From UBA6136 sp044351045 (GTDB lineage: Bacteria > Pseudomonadota > Gammaproteobacteria > Methylococcales > Methylococcaceae): a stretch of DNA of 64,000 nt. Position numbers and translations under genes: made by a program. Below the pieces are notes generated by a model. The model was given only the letters and a program-made list of their open reading frames with translations. It had not been told where the DNA came from and did not search any database. The stretch covers positions 1 through 64,000 of the forward strand of contig JBILGM010000007.1 of NCBI GenBank assembly GCA_044351045.1, in the 5' to 3' direction. Shown piece by piece: positions 8,223 through 16,195 of this stretch (positions are counted from its first letter, which is position 1; every line of letters starts with the position of its first letter).

Positions 8223-9128
8223 ATGGAAAAACCTTACATCCTGCATATGTTCACGACGGAAAAAAACCTTAGTCCTTTCGACGTCAATATGGCGTTGGAT
8301 GCGGGATGGACCTCGGCCATACCTTACCTTCACGTGGAGTCCGGCGAGATTCAGGCGCTGGTGCAGGACGCGATCTTCTCGCGTAGCCCGGGCGGACTGA
8401 AGAGAACCGGTATTTTCATTGGTGGCCGCGATGCCAAGATGGCAGTAGATATGGTCAGAGGCGCGGCGAAAGCCATGGTGCCACCCTTCGAGGTGTCGGT
8501 CTTTGCCGATCCCAGCGGCGCCTTCACCACAGCGGCCGCTATGGTCGCCGTGGTTGAACATGAGCTGGCATCCAAATTTCACATGGATCTGAAGGGCAAG
8601 AAAGTTCTGGCCCTTGGGGGTACCGGTCCGGTCGGCCAGATTGCTGCGACCCTGGCCGCCAAGGCGGGTGCCGTGGTGAAAATCATCGGCCGCCAGCTGG
8701 AAAAGGCCCAGACTATCGCCACACTGTGTGATACCGAATTTGGTGATGGCCAGACTCAGATTGAGGGAGAAGCCGATGCCAACAAGGCTGAACTCATTAA
8801 CGATGCAGACATCGTTTTCGCCACGGCGGCGGCGGGGATTCAGGTGTTGAGTGCCGAGCTGGTGGCTGCTGCACCGCAGTTGAAGGTCGCAGCTGACGTG
8901 AACGCCGTGCCGCCTTCGGGCATTGCGGGGCTGGATGCCCATCATCGCGGTAACCCGATTGGGGGATCGCAAAGCGGAGCGGTCGGTGTCGGTGCGCTGG
9001 CCATCGGTAATGTGAAGTACAAAACCCAAAGTGCTTTGCTCAAGCGGATGCGTGAAACCGACAAGCCGGTTTACCTGAGCTTTGATGATGCCTTTGCGCT
9101 GGCCCGTGAGTTCGCCAGGAACGCCTGA
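8223..9128 (+). CDS. mtdB: NAD(P)-dependent methylene-tetrahydromethanopterin dehydrogenase, paralogue 1
   Basis: A 301-residue protein of the MtdB/MtdA family, which oxidises methylene-H4MPT to methenyl-H4MPT in formaldehyde oxidation. The N-terminal phrase ILHMFTTEKNLSPFDVNMALDAGW and DAIFSRSPGGLKRTGIFIGG (49-68) match MtdB rather than MtdA, as does DVNAVPPSGIAGLDAH near the C-terminus. The Rossmann loop GGTGPVG is at 132-138. The end of the second strand reads IIGRQLEKAQ (154-163), basic as in NADP-specific MtdA, so NADP use is inferred. A GAGAG ribosome site precedes ATG 8223. It is followed 125 bases later by a second, diverged copy. Which paralogue is the main enzyme cannot be told from sequence. 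Confidence 0.9.
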   Translation: MEKPYILHMFTTEKNLSPFDVNMALDAGWTSAIPYLHVESGEIQALVQDAIFSRSPGGLKRTGIFIGGRDAKMAVDMVRGAAKAMVPPFEVSVFADPSGAFTTAAAMVAVVEHELASKFHMDLKGKKVLALGGTGPVGQIAATLAAKAGAVVKIIGRQLEKAQTIATLCDTEFGDGQTQIEGEADANKAELINDADIVFATAAAGIQVLSAELVAAAPQLKVAADVNAVPPSGIAGLDAHHRGNPIGGSQSGAVGVGALAIGNVKYKTQSALLKRMRETDKPVYLSFDDAFALAREFARNA

Positions 9129-9253
9129 GTTGAGTCCTTATGCGAGTCCGGCAGGTCGGGCAGGGCTGGCGCTAAAGTGGACTTTCGTCCTCAAACTTTT
9201 AGGCCCTTCCCGATACGCTCCCCCATCAGCCGCACACCAAGAGAAATCACGTC

Positions 9254-10168
9254 ATGGAAAAAACCGAAAAACGTAGCGTGCTGCACATGCTGGACCCGAT
9301 GCCGCATGTGAGTCCATTCGATATCAATATGGCGGTGGATGCGGGGTTTGACCACATTTTTCCCTGCGACAACGTGCAACTGGAACAGGTCAATGGGCTG
9401 GTGCAGGACGCCATCTTTTCCCGGGGACCGGCGGGTGTAAAGCGCACCGGCATCTTTATTGGTGGCCGGGATATCGGTGCGGCCTTGAACATGCTGGAAG
9501 TCGCGCAAAAAGCCATGGTGCCGCCTTTCGAGGTTTCGGTGCTGGCCGATCCCAGCGGAGCATTCACCACGGCCGCTGCACTGGTCGCTTGCGTTGAAAA
9601 GCAGCTCAAGACTCGCCATGACGACGAGCTGAAAGGGGCTCAGGCGGTAGTCTTTGGCGGAACTGGCCCGGTCGGCATTGCGACCGGTGTCATTGCCTCG
9701 CTGGCTGGGGCCGATGTGACCATCGTCGATCCGTTTAACATCGATGTGGCCCTGGAAAAGGCGCAGGAGTTCAACACCCGATGTGGTTCAGCACTGGTCG
9801 GCACCTATGCCAGCTCCGATGCCGACAAAGCCCGATTGCTATCTCATGCCGATATCATTTTCTGCACTGCCAAGGCCGGTATTCAGGTGCTGAATGCCAG
9901 CGTGCTGTCCGATGCGACGCGATTGAAAGTGGCGGGAGACGTGAATGCGGTGCCGCCGCTCGGTATCGAGGGCATCAAGCGGTCCCATAACGGTGAGCCA
10001 TTGCTGCACGCCGTTAATTCTCCGGGAGCGGTGGGTATTGGCGCGCTGGCTGTCGGCGATATCAAATACAAGCTGCAAAATGCGCTGCTTGCCTCGCTGC
10101 TATCCACCGAGACACCACTCTATCTCGATTTCCGCGCCGCGTTCGAGCAGGCGAGAAAGCTGGTTTGA
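9254..10168 (+). CDS. mtdB: NAD(P)-dependent methylene-tetrahydromethanopterin dehydrogenase, paralogue 2
   Basis: A 304-residue tandem paralogue of the preceding gene, sharing the family segments SVLHMLDPMPHVSPFDINMA, DAIFSRGPAGVKRTGIFIGG (52-71), the ADPSGAFTTAAA stretch and GDVNAVPPLGIEGI. Its Rossmann loop GGTGPVG is at 135-141, but the end of the second strand reads TIVDPFNID with an acidic D159 where copy 1 has G-R. By the usual rule for Rossmann folds this favours NAD over NADP. The pair may therefore be an old duplication with split cofactor use. It is on the same strand as the retropepsin-like gene 28 bases downstream. Confidence 0.88.
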   Translation: MEKTEKRSVLHMLDPMPHVSPFDINMAVDAGFDHIFPCDNVQLEQVNGLVQDAIFSRGPAGVKRTGIFIGGRDIGAALNMLEVAQKAMVPPFEVSVLADPSGAFTTAAALVACVEKQLKTRHDDELKGAQAVVFGGTGPVGIATGVIASLAGADVTIVDPFNIDVALEKAQEFNTRCGSALVGTYASSDADKARLLSHADIIFCTAKAGIQVLNASVLSDATRLKVAGDVNAVPPLGIEGIKRSHNGEPLLHAVNSPGAVGIGALAVGDIKYKLQNALLASLLSTETPLYLDFRAAFEQARKLV

Positions 10169-10196
10169 CGTGGCCACAGCGGGCTGTTGTTAGCGG

Positions 10197-10883
10197 ATGA
10201 TGCGTAATGGCTTAATCCTGCTCGCGCTTGTTTGGGGGTGTGACGGCTTGGCTGCAGCGACGCTTCAGGAGCAATTGCGGGATCTGGGCGAGCAGCGAGG
10301 GTTCGTGATTGAGGGTCTGGGCCGTCTGGGCGAGGAGCCGGCGGGTAACGGTGACGGCTCGGTTCAGGATCAAATTCGCCATTTATTGCAGGGCTACAAC
10401 TATGTCGTCATCCAGACGGGCCCGGGTGTCATCGGAAAAATCCGCATCATCAGTCGGCGTGGCGAGACCGCCGCTTCAAAAGGTTCCGCCGGCAGCGCTT
10501 ATGTCCAGACGAAGCGCGCTGGCGCGCATCATCAGGTCGATGTAGTGATGGTTGGTCCTAATAGCGTTGCCCGAACGCTGCCGCTGATGATCGATACCGG
10601 CGCCTCCACCCTGGTGTTGCCGTCTTCCATGATGGCCGAATTGGGCTTTACCCCAGAGGATCTGCGTGAAGGCACCAGCCAGACGGCCAGTGGCACGGTC
10701 TCGGTCAAGATCGGCTCGCTGCGTAGCGTCCGGATTGGCGCCGTTGCGGCCGACAATGTTGAGGTGAGCTTCATCGATGATAGTAAAATCAGCGACGGTC
10801 GCCTGCTCGGCATGAGCTTCTTGCAACACTTCAAGATGACGATCGACGATGCAGCCAACGAACTGGTTCTGATGGCCAAATGA
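10197..10883 (+). CDS. Secreted retropepsin-like (clan AA) aspartic protease
   Basis: A 228-residue protein with an N-terminal signal peptide (about 1-20, ending GLAAA) and a C-terminal single retropepsin domain. The catalytic motif DTGAS is at 133-137 after LPLMI, followed by LVLPSSMMAELGF, and the second conserved glycine-containing strand is GRLLGMSFLQHFKMTID near 206-221. Such proteins work as dimers, since each chain gives one aspartate. Residues 22-105 form an N-terminal part without a recognised domain. Substrates of the bacterial family are poorly known. It follows mtdB copy 2 by 28 bases and could be cotranscribed with it, but no functional link is evident. Confidence 0.8.
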   Translation: MMRNGLILLALVWGCDGLAAATLQEQLRDLGEQRGFVIEGLGRLGEEPAGNGDGSVQDQIRHLLQGYNYVVIQTGPGVIGKIRIISRRGETAASKGSAGSAYVQTKRAGAHHQVDVVMVGPNSVARTLPLMIDTGASTLVLPSSMMAELGFTPEDLREGTSQTASGTVSVKIGSLRSVRIGAVAADNVEVSFIDDSKISDGRLLGMSFLQHFKMTIDDAANELVLMAK

Positions 10884-10926
10884 TCGCTGCTAAAATCTGG
10901 CTTTCACGCGCAATGGGAATTCCATC

Positions 10927-11274
10927 ATGAGAATAAAAACAAAAAACTCTGGCCTGATAGTCGGTATCGGTTTCATCGTATTCACCGCTTTGGCGGGCCC
11001 TTTAAGCGCTCATGTCATCAGCGAGGAGGATCATCACGCCTTCGAGCATAAGTTTGCAGAGATGTGCGTTGAGAGAGAAAAATCAGCGATGAAGGGCTCC
11101 GGAGTGCTGCTGGGGGAGGTTACCGAAATGTGTGACTGCATTGCCAAGGAAGAGAGCAAGCGCATTACCATCGAGGAGGTGAGAAAGTTTGTCAGGGAGG
11201 GTAAGTATCCCGCATCACTGATGATGAAGAGCAATGCGGCGACCTACACCTGTGTCCAGCAAAAAAATCAGTAA
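10927..11274 (+). CDS. Small secreted protein of unknown function with four cysteines
   Basis: A 115-residue protein that I do not recognise. Residues 1-29 are a clear signal peptide (KTKNSG, then a hydrophobic run to AGPLSAH). The mature part is helical and charged. It has four cysteines, three in EMCVEREK and EMCDCIAKE and one near the end (YTCVQ), which could form two disulfides in the periplasm. It lies 43 bases after the retropepsin-like protease gene in the same direction, so the two secreted proteins may be expressed together. It converges with argA, whose stop is 10 bases away. Confidence 0.6.
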   Translation: MRIKTKNSGLIVGIGFIVFTALAGPLSAHVISEEDHHAFEHKFAEMCVEREKSAMKGSGVLLGEVTEMCDCIAKEESKRITIEEVRKFVREGKYPASLMMKSNAATYTCVQQKNQ

Positions 11275-11284
11275 TCGCTCTACT

Positions 11285-12604
11285 TCACAGCGTTTTGACC
11301 AGCACCTTGGAATTGCGCTGGGGGTTATAGACACTGCGGCGGGCGTTGGGTAGCGCTCCGATATCTGCAGGTTCAAAGCCCCGCTCGCGGAACCAGTGAG
11401 TTGTCTGAGTGGTGAGCACAAAAAGACATGTTAGTGCTCGGCCCCGAGCCTGTTGTTCGATGTGCATCAGCAGCCTTTCCCCTCGCTGGCATCCCCGATA
11501 ATCGGGATGCAGAACCAGACAAGCGAGTTCACCCATGCACGCATCAGGGAACTCATGCAAGGCCGCGCAGCCGATGACCGTGCCATCCCGTTCTATGACC
11601 GTGTAATCGGTGATTTCTCCTTCCAACCGCTCGCGGGAGCGTACCACCAGCACGCCCTGTTGCTCGAGCGGCACGATGAGGTCAAGAATGCCCGGCACGT
11701 CACCTACCGCCGCAGGCCGCATGGTTTCGAAGGGTGCCTGGCTGATCAGCGTTACAATACCGTCGCGCGTGAAGAGTTCCAGCAACAAAGCGCCGTTGGT
11801 CTGCCAGTTGAGTGTGTGGGCGCGATCAACACCCTGGCTGCACGCTTGGGTAGCGGCCTCAATGTCGGGGATGACACTGGCATTGCAGCTCCCCGGTTCG
11901 TCCAGCAGTGATCGTGCCTCGTCGGTGGTGAGTTGGCGGATGAGCTGGCCGTCCCGGCTGGAAATGCAGTCCTCTTCACCCAGCAGCAGCAGCTTGTGGG
12001 CCTTGAGCGCGATGGCGGCGGCCGTTGCCACTTCCTCCGAGCGGAGATTGAAGATCTCCCCGGTCGGAGAATAGCCCACAGCAGAGAGCAGGACCACATC
12101 ACCCCGATCCAGCGCCGCGCAAATGCCTGCCGCGTCGATTCGGCGCACTTCCCCCGTGTGCTGAAAATCGACCCCGTCCCGCACACCGACCGGGCGAGCC
12201 GTGACGAAATTGCCTGAGGCCACCCGGATGCGCGCGCCTGCCATGGGCGAATTGGCCAGACCCATCGACAACAACGCCTCTATTTCGACGCGGACCGTTC
12301 CGGCGGACTCCTTGACGCACTCCAGCGCGCCGGCATCGGTGACGCGCAGTCCCGCATGGAAGCGAGCGATCTCGTTGCGGTTATCTAGACGTTCGTCAAT
12401 TTGCGGACGGATGCCATGCACCAGTACCAGGCGAATACCCAGACTATTCAGCAGGGCAAAATCATGCAGCAGGGTGGGGAAACGTTCGTCGGCCACCGCT
12501 TCGCCACCGAAGTAGATGACGAAGGTTTTGCCTCGGTGAGCGTTGATATAGGGCGCCGATCCCCGAAACCAGCTGACATAGGCGGAAGTGTCCGACAGTT
12601 CCAT
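11285..12604 (-). CDS. argA: Amino-acid N-acetyltransferase ArgA (N-acetylglutamate synthase)
   Basis: A 439-residue two-domain enzyme for the first step of arginine synthesis, acetylating glutamate with acetyl-CoA. Residues 1-290 form the amino-acid-kinase-like domain (GKTFVIYFGGEAVADERF, LVLVHGIRPQIDERL), which binds the feedback inhibitor arginine in the classical enzyme. Residues 295-439 form the GNAT acetyltransferase domain (ACLVLHPDYRGCQRGERLL, then LFVLTTQTTHWFRERGF). Length equals classical ArgA. It is the last gene of the minus-strand block that starts with squalene synthase, 50 bases after copD. Cotranscription with the copper and hopanoid genes is possible but unproven. Confidence 0.95.
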   Translation of the reverse strand: MELSDTSAYVSWFRGSAPYINAHRGKTFVIYFGGEAVADERFPTLLHDFALLNSLGIRLVLVHGIRPQIDERLDNRNEIARFHAGLRVTDAGALECVKESAGTVRVEIEALLSMGLANSPMAGARIRVASGNFVTARPVGVRDGVDFQHTGEVRRIDAAGICAALDRGDVVLLSAVGYSPTGEIFNLRSEEVATAAAIALKAHKLLLLGEEDCISSRDGQLIRQLTTDEARSLLDEPGSCNASVIPDIEAATQACSQGVDRAHTLNWQTNGALLLELFTRDGIVTLISQAPFETMRPAAVGDVPGILDLIVPLEQQGVLVVRSRERLEGEITDYTVIERDGTVIGCAALHEFPDACMGELACLVLHPDYRGCQRGERLLMHIEQQARGRALTCLFVLTTQTTHWFRERGFEPADIGALPNARRSVYNPQRNSKVLVKTL

Positions 12605-12654
12605 GCCGGCTCAGGGGAGCAATGAAAGGCTGGAATCGATGCCGAACATCGCCG

Positions 12655-14331
12655 TTAAAACAGCGGTTCCCGGTAGAACATCATGATGTTGCCGATGAGA
12701 AACATCGAGAAAATGGCGATCAGGCCGGCGATGGTGCCCTCGTTGATGACCGATCCGTCGCTTTGGCCTTCGGCTGGCGCCAGTCGCAGTTCCAGCCACC
12801 GCCCGGCGGCCATCAGCACGGCCAGCAGCCCCATGGTGGTATGCGTCGCCTGGATAATGTACTCGCTCTTTAATTCGAATTCGGCATGGGCGTGGGTCAG
12901 CAATAGAATGCCGCCGAAAGCACACAGGATCGGAAACATGTAGCGTACTTTGGGAGAATCGGTTCGGGTCCGGGCCCGAATTTCCAGCACGCCCAGTACG
13001 AATGCCAGCAAGGTTGCTATCCGATGCTGGAAGACCTCGCCATTGCTAAAGGTGCTTTCCCAAAAGCCGATGGGACCCAGGGGCCAGGTTTCCGCGTCAC
13101 TGCGGAAGAAGAGGAAGATGCTCAGGCCAACAAAACCAATGGGCCAATACCGAGCCCACCGAAACGCCGGTGAGGGTATGTAAGACAGCATGGCCATCAG
13201 GCCCATGACGGTCAGGAAAATGCCCGAGATGTTGTGGTTGTAGTCCGACCATTCCGTAGCAGCTACAGAGGGCACTTTTTTAACCACTGCGACGCGACCA
13301 GCCTCGCCAGCAATCAGCTCTTCATGGCTGGGGGAAGCGATTTTGGGAAGACGCGGGGTAAACATTTCCCTGACTTCCGAAACCGTCGCCGTCAGTTCGG
13401 GATTGTTGGCGATATCTTCCGCGGGTGGTTGTGATGACAGCGTGGCCGCAATGAAAAGAATACCTACCAGAATGAAGGCTTCAGCCTCGATGTAATAAGG
13501 CACCTTGCGCTTGAGAGCGCCGCTTTCCTGTTGGTCACGCCAGCGTTTTCCGGCCCGATGGTTGATCAGGGCGAAACCCAAAGCCACGAAAAGTAGAAAT
13601 GCTTTGGTGATGACGAGGCTGCCATAACCAGTACCGAACAATCCCTTCCACGAGGCCACATAGTTGATGGCCAGAGGTAGCCCAGTCAGTAAAAGCAGCA
13701 CGACCGAGGTAATACCCAGAAGTCCAAAGCGCACGATGGCGGGGGGCCAGAACTGGCGAGCCTCCTCTTCCTGGTAGCCCAGTCGCCACAGGGCCAGCAG
13801 TTGCGCTACACCACCAAACCAGATGGCCGCAGCCAATTGATGCAGCAGGGTAATCAACATCAGCGGTTCGCGGTTTTCAAAGCGCCCGACGGCATGTACC
13901 AGCCAGGCACCGGCGATGACCAACGGAACACAGAGCAAGGCCAATCCATTCCACTGCTTGCGGTTATCCGGCTCGATCAGCAATGGGTTCGACAGCCACA
14001 GAATGCCCAGGGAAAGAACGAATCGGGCAAGGCCCGCCTGAAATTGCACGGTGCCCAGGTAATCGGTCATGGGCAGTTCACCCAGAACGCCCCAAAGCAC
14101 TAGCCCTTTTATGACGAGCTTGGCACCCTGCATCGCCGCCAGCGAAATGGCCCCAAATCGCAAAACGGCGAGCGCCCTGCGAATGATGGTTGGGCTGACA
14201 GCGGGCCGATCGGACCACACTTTCAGGATGAAGGCGCTCCAGAACAGGCTGCCGACGACCAAGGCATAGCTGATAAGGATCAGTCCACCGAGGAAGTCGT
14301 CGATAAAATTGGCCAGACCTTGCATGTACAT
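12655..14331 (-). CDS. copD: CopD-family copper transport membrane protein with an extra C-terminal membrane domain
   Basis: A 558-residue polytopic membrane protein. The first 310 residues match CopD, the inner-membrane partner of CopC in copper uptake (HAVGRFENREP, LLHQLAAAIWFGGVAQLLAL, INHRAGKRWRDQ). The remaining 240 residues form a second membrane block with histidines in NHNISG, FQHRIATLL, THAHAEFEL and QATHTTMG. That block is absent from the 310-residue Pseudomonas CopD. The start is set at ATG 14331, with AAGGAG seven bases upstream. The open frame continues further upstream, but that part lies antisense in composition within copC. CopC ends 20 bases before, giving a copC-copD pair. 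Copper supply matters for particulate methane monooxygenase in methanotrophs. Confidence 0.85.
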   Translation of the reverse strand: MYMQGLANFIDDFLGGLILISYALVVGSLFWSAFILKVWSDRPAVSPTIIRRALAVLRFGAISLAAMQGAKLVIKGLVLWGVLGELPMTDYLGTVQFQAGLARFVLSLGILWLSNPLLIEPDNRKQWNGLALLCVPLVIAGAWLVHAVGRFENREPLMLITLLHQLAAAIWFGGVAQLLALWRLGYQEEEARQFWPPAIVRFGLLGITSVVLLLLTGLPLAINYVASWKGLFGTGYGSLVITKAFLLFVALGFALINHRAGKRWRDQQESGALKRKVPYYIEAEAFILVGILFIAATLSSQPPAEDIANNPELTATVSEVREMFTPRLPKIASPSHEELIAGEAGRVAVVKKVPSVAATEWSDYNHNISGIFLTVMGLMAMLSYIPSPAFRWARYWPIGFVGLSIFLFFRSDAETWPLGPIGFWESTFSNGEVFQHRIATLLAFVLGVLEIRARTRTDSPKVRYMFPILCAFGGILLLTHAHAEFELKSEYIIQATHTTMGLLAVLMAAGRWLELRLAPAEGQSDGSVINEGTIAGLIAIFSMFLIGNIMMFYREPLF

Positions 14332-14351
14332 GCCGTGACTCCTTGTCTCTG

Positions 14352-14735
14352 CTAGGGGGCGACGTGGAAGCGGATATTGTTCTCGGTCAGATGGCCATCG
14401 GCGGCAAAGACCTTGTACTTGATGGCATAGTCGCCCGTTGTCAGCGCAGGGAGCTTGATCAGCAGTTCCCCCGGTTTTTTGCCACGAGCAATCTCGGCGG
14501 GATGGAAAATATCTCCTTCGCTGACCAGAAAAACTCGGGACAGCGACAACTCCACGTTGGCATTGAATAGCAATACCACGGTGGTCGGGTGATGGGCCTT
14601 GACGGCATCCCTGGCCAGCGAGGACTCGGTGACTACGGCGTGGGCCGCAACCGTGGTTGCGAAGCCAAAGCTGATTGCCATGAATGTCAGGCAAACAAGG
14701 CGCTTTTTGGCCTTTGGAGCAGGAAAACGGTGCAT
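14352..14735 (-). CDS. copC: Periplasmic copper-binding protein CopC
   Basis: A 127-residue CopC protein. A signal peptide of about 31 residues ends VAA and exposes histidine 32 as the mature N-terminus. Together with D113 and H115 in AADGHLTE it can form the high-affinity Cu(II) site known from CopC structures. The methionine-rich Cu(I) site of the Pseudomonas protein is missing, so this is the Cu(II)-only type. ATG 14735 is chosen. An alternative TTG at 14750 gives five more residues, and neither has a clear ribosome site. It lies between hpnO (22 bases) and copD (20 bases), all on the same strand. Confidence 0.9.
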   Translation of the reverse strand: MHRFPAPKAKKRLVCLTFMAISFGFATTVAAHAVVTESSLARDAVKAHHPTTVVLLFNANVELSLSRVFLVSEGDIFHPAEIARGKKPGELLIKLPALTTGDYAIKYKVFAADGHLTENNIRFHVAP

Positions 14736-14772
14736 GCGGTTAAGAACCAATATTCAGAGTGGTGGAGAACGA

Positions 14773-16161
14773 TCAGCCTGCCTTGGACTTCAGGGCATGT
14801 CCCGTCAGTGTCTTGCCAAGATCCCAAATCGCGCCCGGTACCTTGTGGCAATCCCCAATCACTTCATCCAGTGCGCCGAGTATCCAGTCACGATCTTGGT
14901 CGTTGATGACCAGAGGCGGCAGAAACTTGACCACGTTCATGCCATGACCGGCGACCTGACTCAGAATGCGGTGGTTTTTGAATAGCGGGATGGTGATCAT
15001 CTGGCTGAACAAGCCTTTGTTGGCGGCTTCCAGCATGGTCCAGGCGGCTTTCAGCGAGAGGCTTTTGGGGGAACCGAACTCCATGGCGATCATCAGTCCT
15101 TTGCCGCGCACGGACTTGAACAGCTCATATTTGTCGACCAACGCCTGCATGCTGGCCATGAGTTCATTGCCCATGCGCCCGGCATGAGTAACCAGGTTCT
15201 CCTCATCGATGACCTTGAGCGCGGCCAGACCCGCCGCCATGGCCATGTTGTTTTTGGAGAAGGTTGAGCCATGGACCACGGCGCGGTCCATGCGGTTAAA
15301 CACGGCCTCCATGACCTGTGTAGTCATGGCGACACCACCGACTGGAATGAATCCGCCGGAAAGGGCCTTGGCCATGCAGATCATGTCCGGTTCGACGCCC
15401 CAATGCTCCACCGCCCAGAACTTGCCGGTGCGACCGATGCCGGTCTGGATTTCGTCGGCCACGAAGAGAGTGCCATATCTCGCACATAGCTTCGCGGCTT
15501 CCGGGAGATAGTCATCGGAAGGCATGTTGACGCCCTTACCCTGGATCGGTTCGACGATGAATGCGGCCACATCCCGGTTGCGCAGGGCTTCTTCGAGTGC
15601 GGTCAAATCATTAAAGCGAACCGAGAGGCAGCCCGGCAGCAGGGGTCCAAACCCCTCGCGGAAGACATTTTCGCCGTTCAGCGAGAGGGCGCCGATGGTC
15701 AGGCCATGGTAGCCGTGGTCGCAGTAAACAATCTTTTCTCGTTGCGTGGTGTAGCGTGCAAATTTGATGGCTGCCTCGACCGCTTCGGTGCCGGAGTTGC
15801 AGAAGAACATCTTCGTCAACTTATCTGGACAGCGCTTGAGTATGGCTTCGGCAAGCAGGCCGCTTAGCAGCGAAACATCCATTTGCACCATGTCGGGCAG
15901 GTCGCTGGTCACTACATCCTGCAATGCCTGAACGACTGTCGGGTGATTGCGCCCGAGGGCATAGACGCCGAAGCCGCTCAACAGGTCGAGATATTCATTG
16001 CCCTGGTTGTCATACAGGTACGGACCTTTGGCCTTAGTGTAGATGCGGTCATACCCGATCGCCTTGAGCACCCGCACCATTTGCGTGTTGAGGTGTTCCT
16101 CATGGAGCGTGAAGTTCTGGCCGGCGCGGTCCTTGAGTAAATCGGCAATGTAAGTTGACAT
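14773..16161 (-). CDS. hpnO: Hopanoid-associated aminotransferase HpnO
   Basis: A 462-residue class III PLP aminotransferase in a hopanoid operon. HpnO installs the terminal amino group on the side chain, giving aminobacteriohopanetriol-type hopanoids. Landmarks are CNSGTEAVEAAIKFAR (121-136), YCDHGYHGLTIGALS (146-160), FVADEIQTGIGRTG (233-246) and the PLP lysine K265 in MAKALSGG. Context separates it from acetylornithine and ornithine aminotransferases, which it resembles in sequence. It follows hpnN by 34 bases and precedes copC by 22. Confidence 0.88.
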   Translation of the reverse strand: MSTYIADLLKDRAGQNFTLHEEHLNTQMVRVLKAIGYDRIYTKAKGPYLYDNQGNEYLDLLSGFGVYALGRNHPTVVQALQDVVTSDLPDMVQMDVSLLSGLLAEAILKRCPDKLTKMFFCNSGTEAVEAAIKFARYTTQREKIVYCDHGYHGLTIGALSLNGENVFREGFGPLLPGCLSVRFNDLTALEEALRNRDVAAFIVEPIQGKGVNMPSDDYLPEAAKLCARYGTLFVADEIQTGIGRTGKFWAVEHWGVEPDMICMAKALSGGFIPVGGVAMTTQVMEAVFNRMDRAVVHGSTFSKNNMAMAAGLAALKVIDEENLVTHAGRMGNELMASMQALVDKYELFKSVRGKGLMIAMEFGSPKSLSLKAAWTMLEAANKGLFSQMITIPLFKNHRILSQVAGHGMNVVKFLPPLVINDQDRDWILGALDEVIGDCHKVPGAIWDLGKTLTGHALKSKAG

Positions 16162-16195
16162 GGCGGTCTTCTCTCGGTGGGGGCGAAGTGATTGA

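Noticed and set aside
14332..14694. Upstream extension of the copD frame by about 120 codons
   Set aside because: This part overlaps copC in another frame and has shadow-like composition; ATG 14331 has a good ribosome site and starts at the conserved membrane helix.
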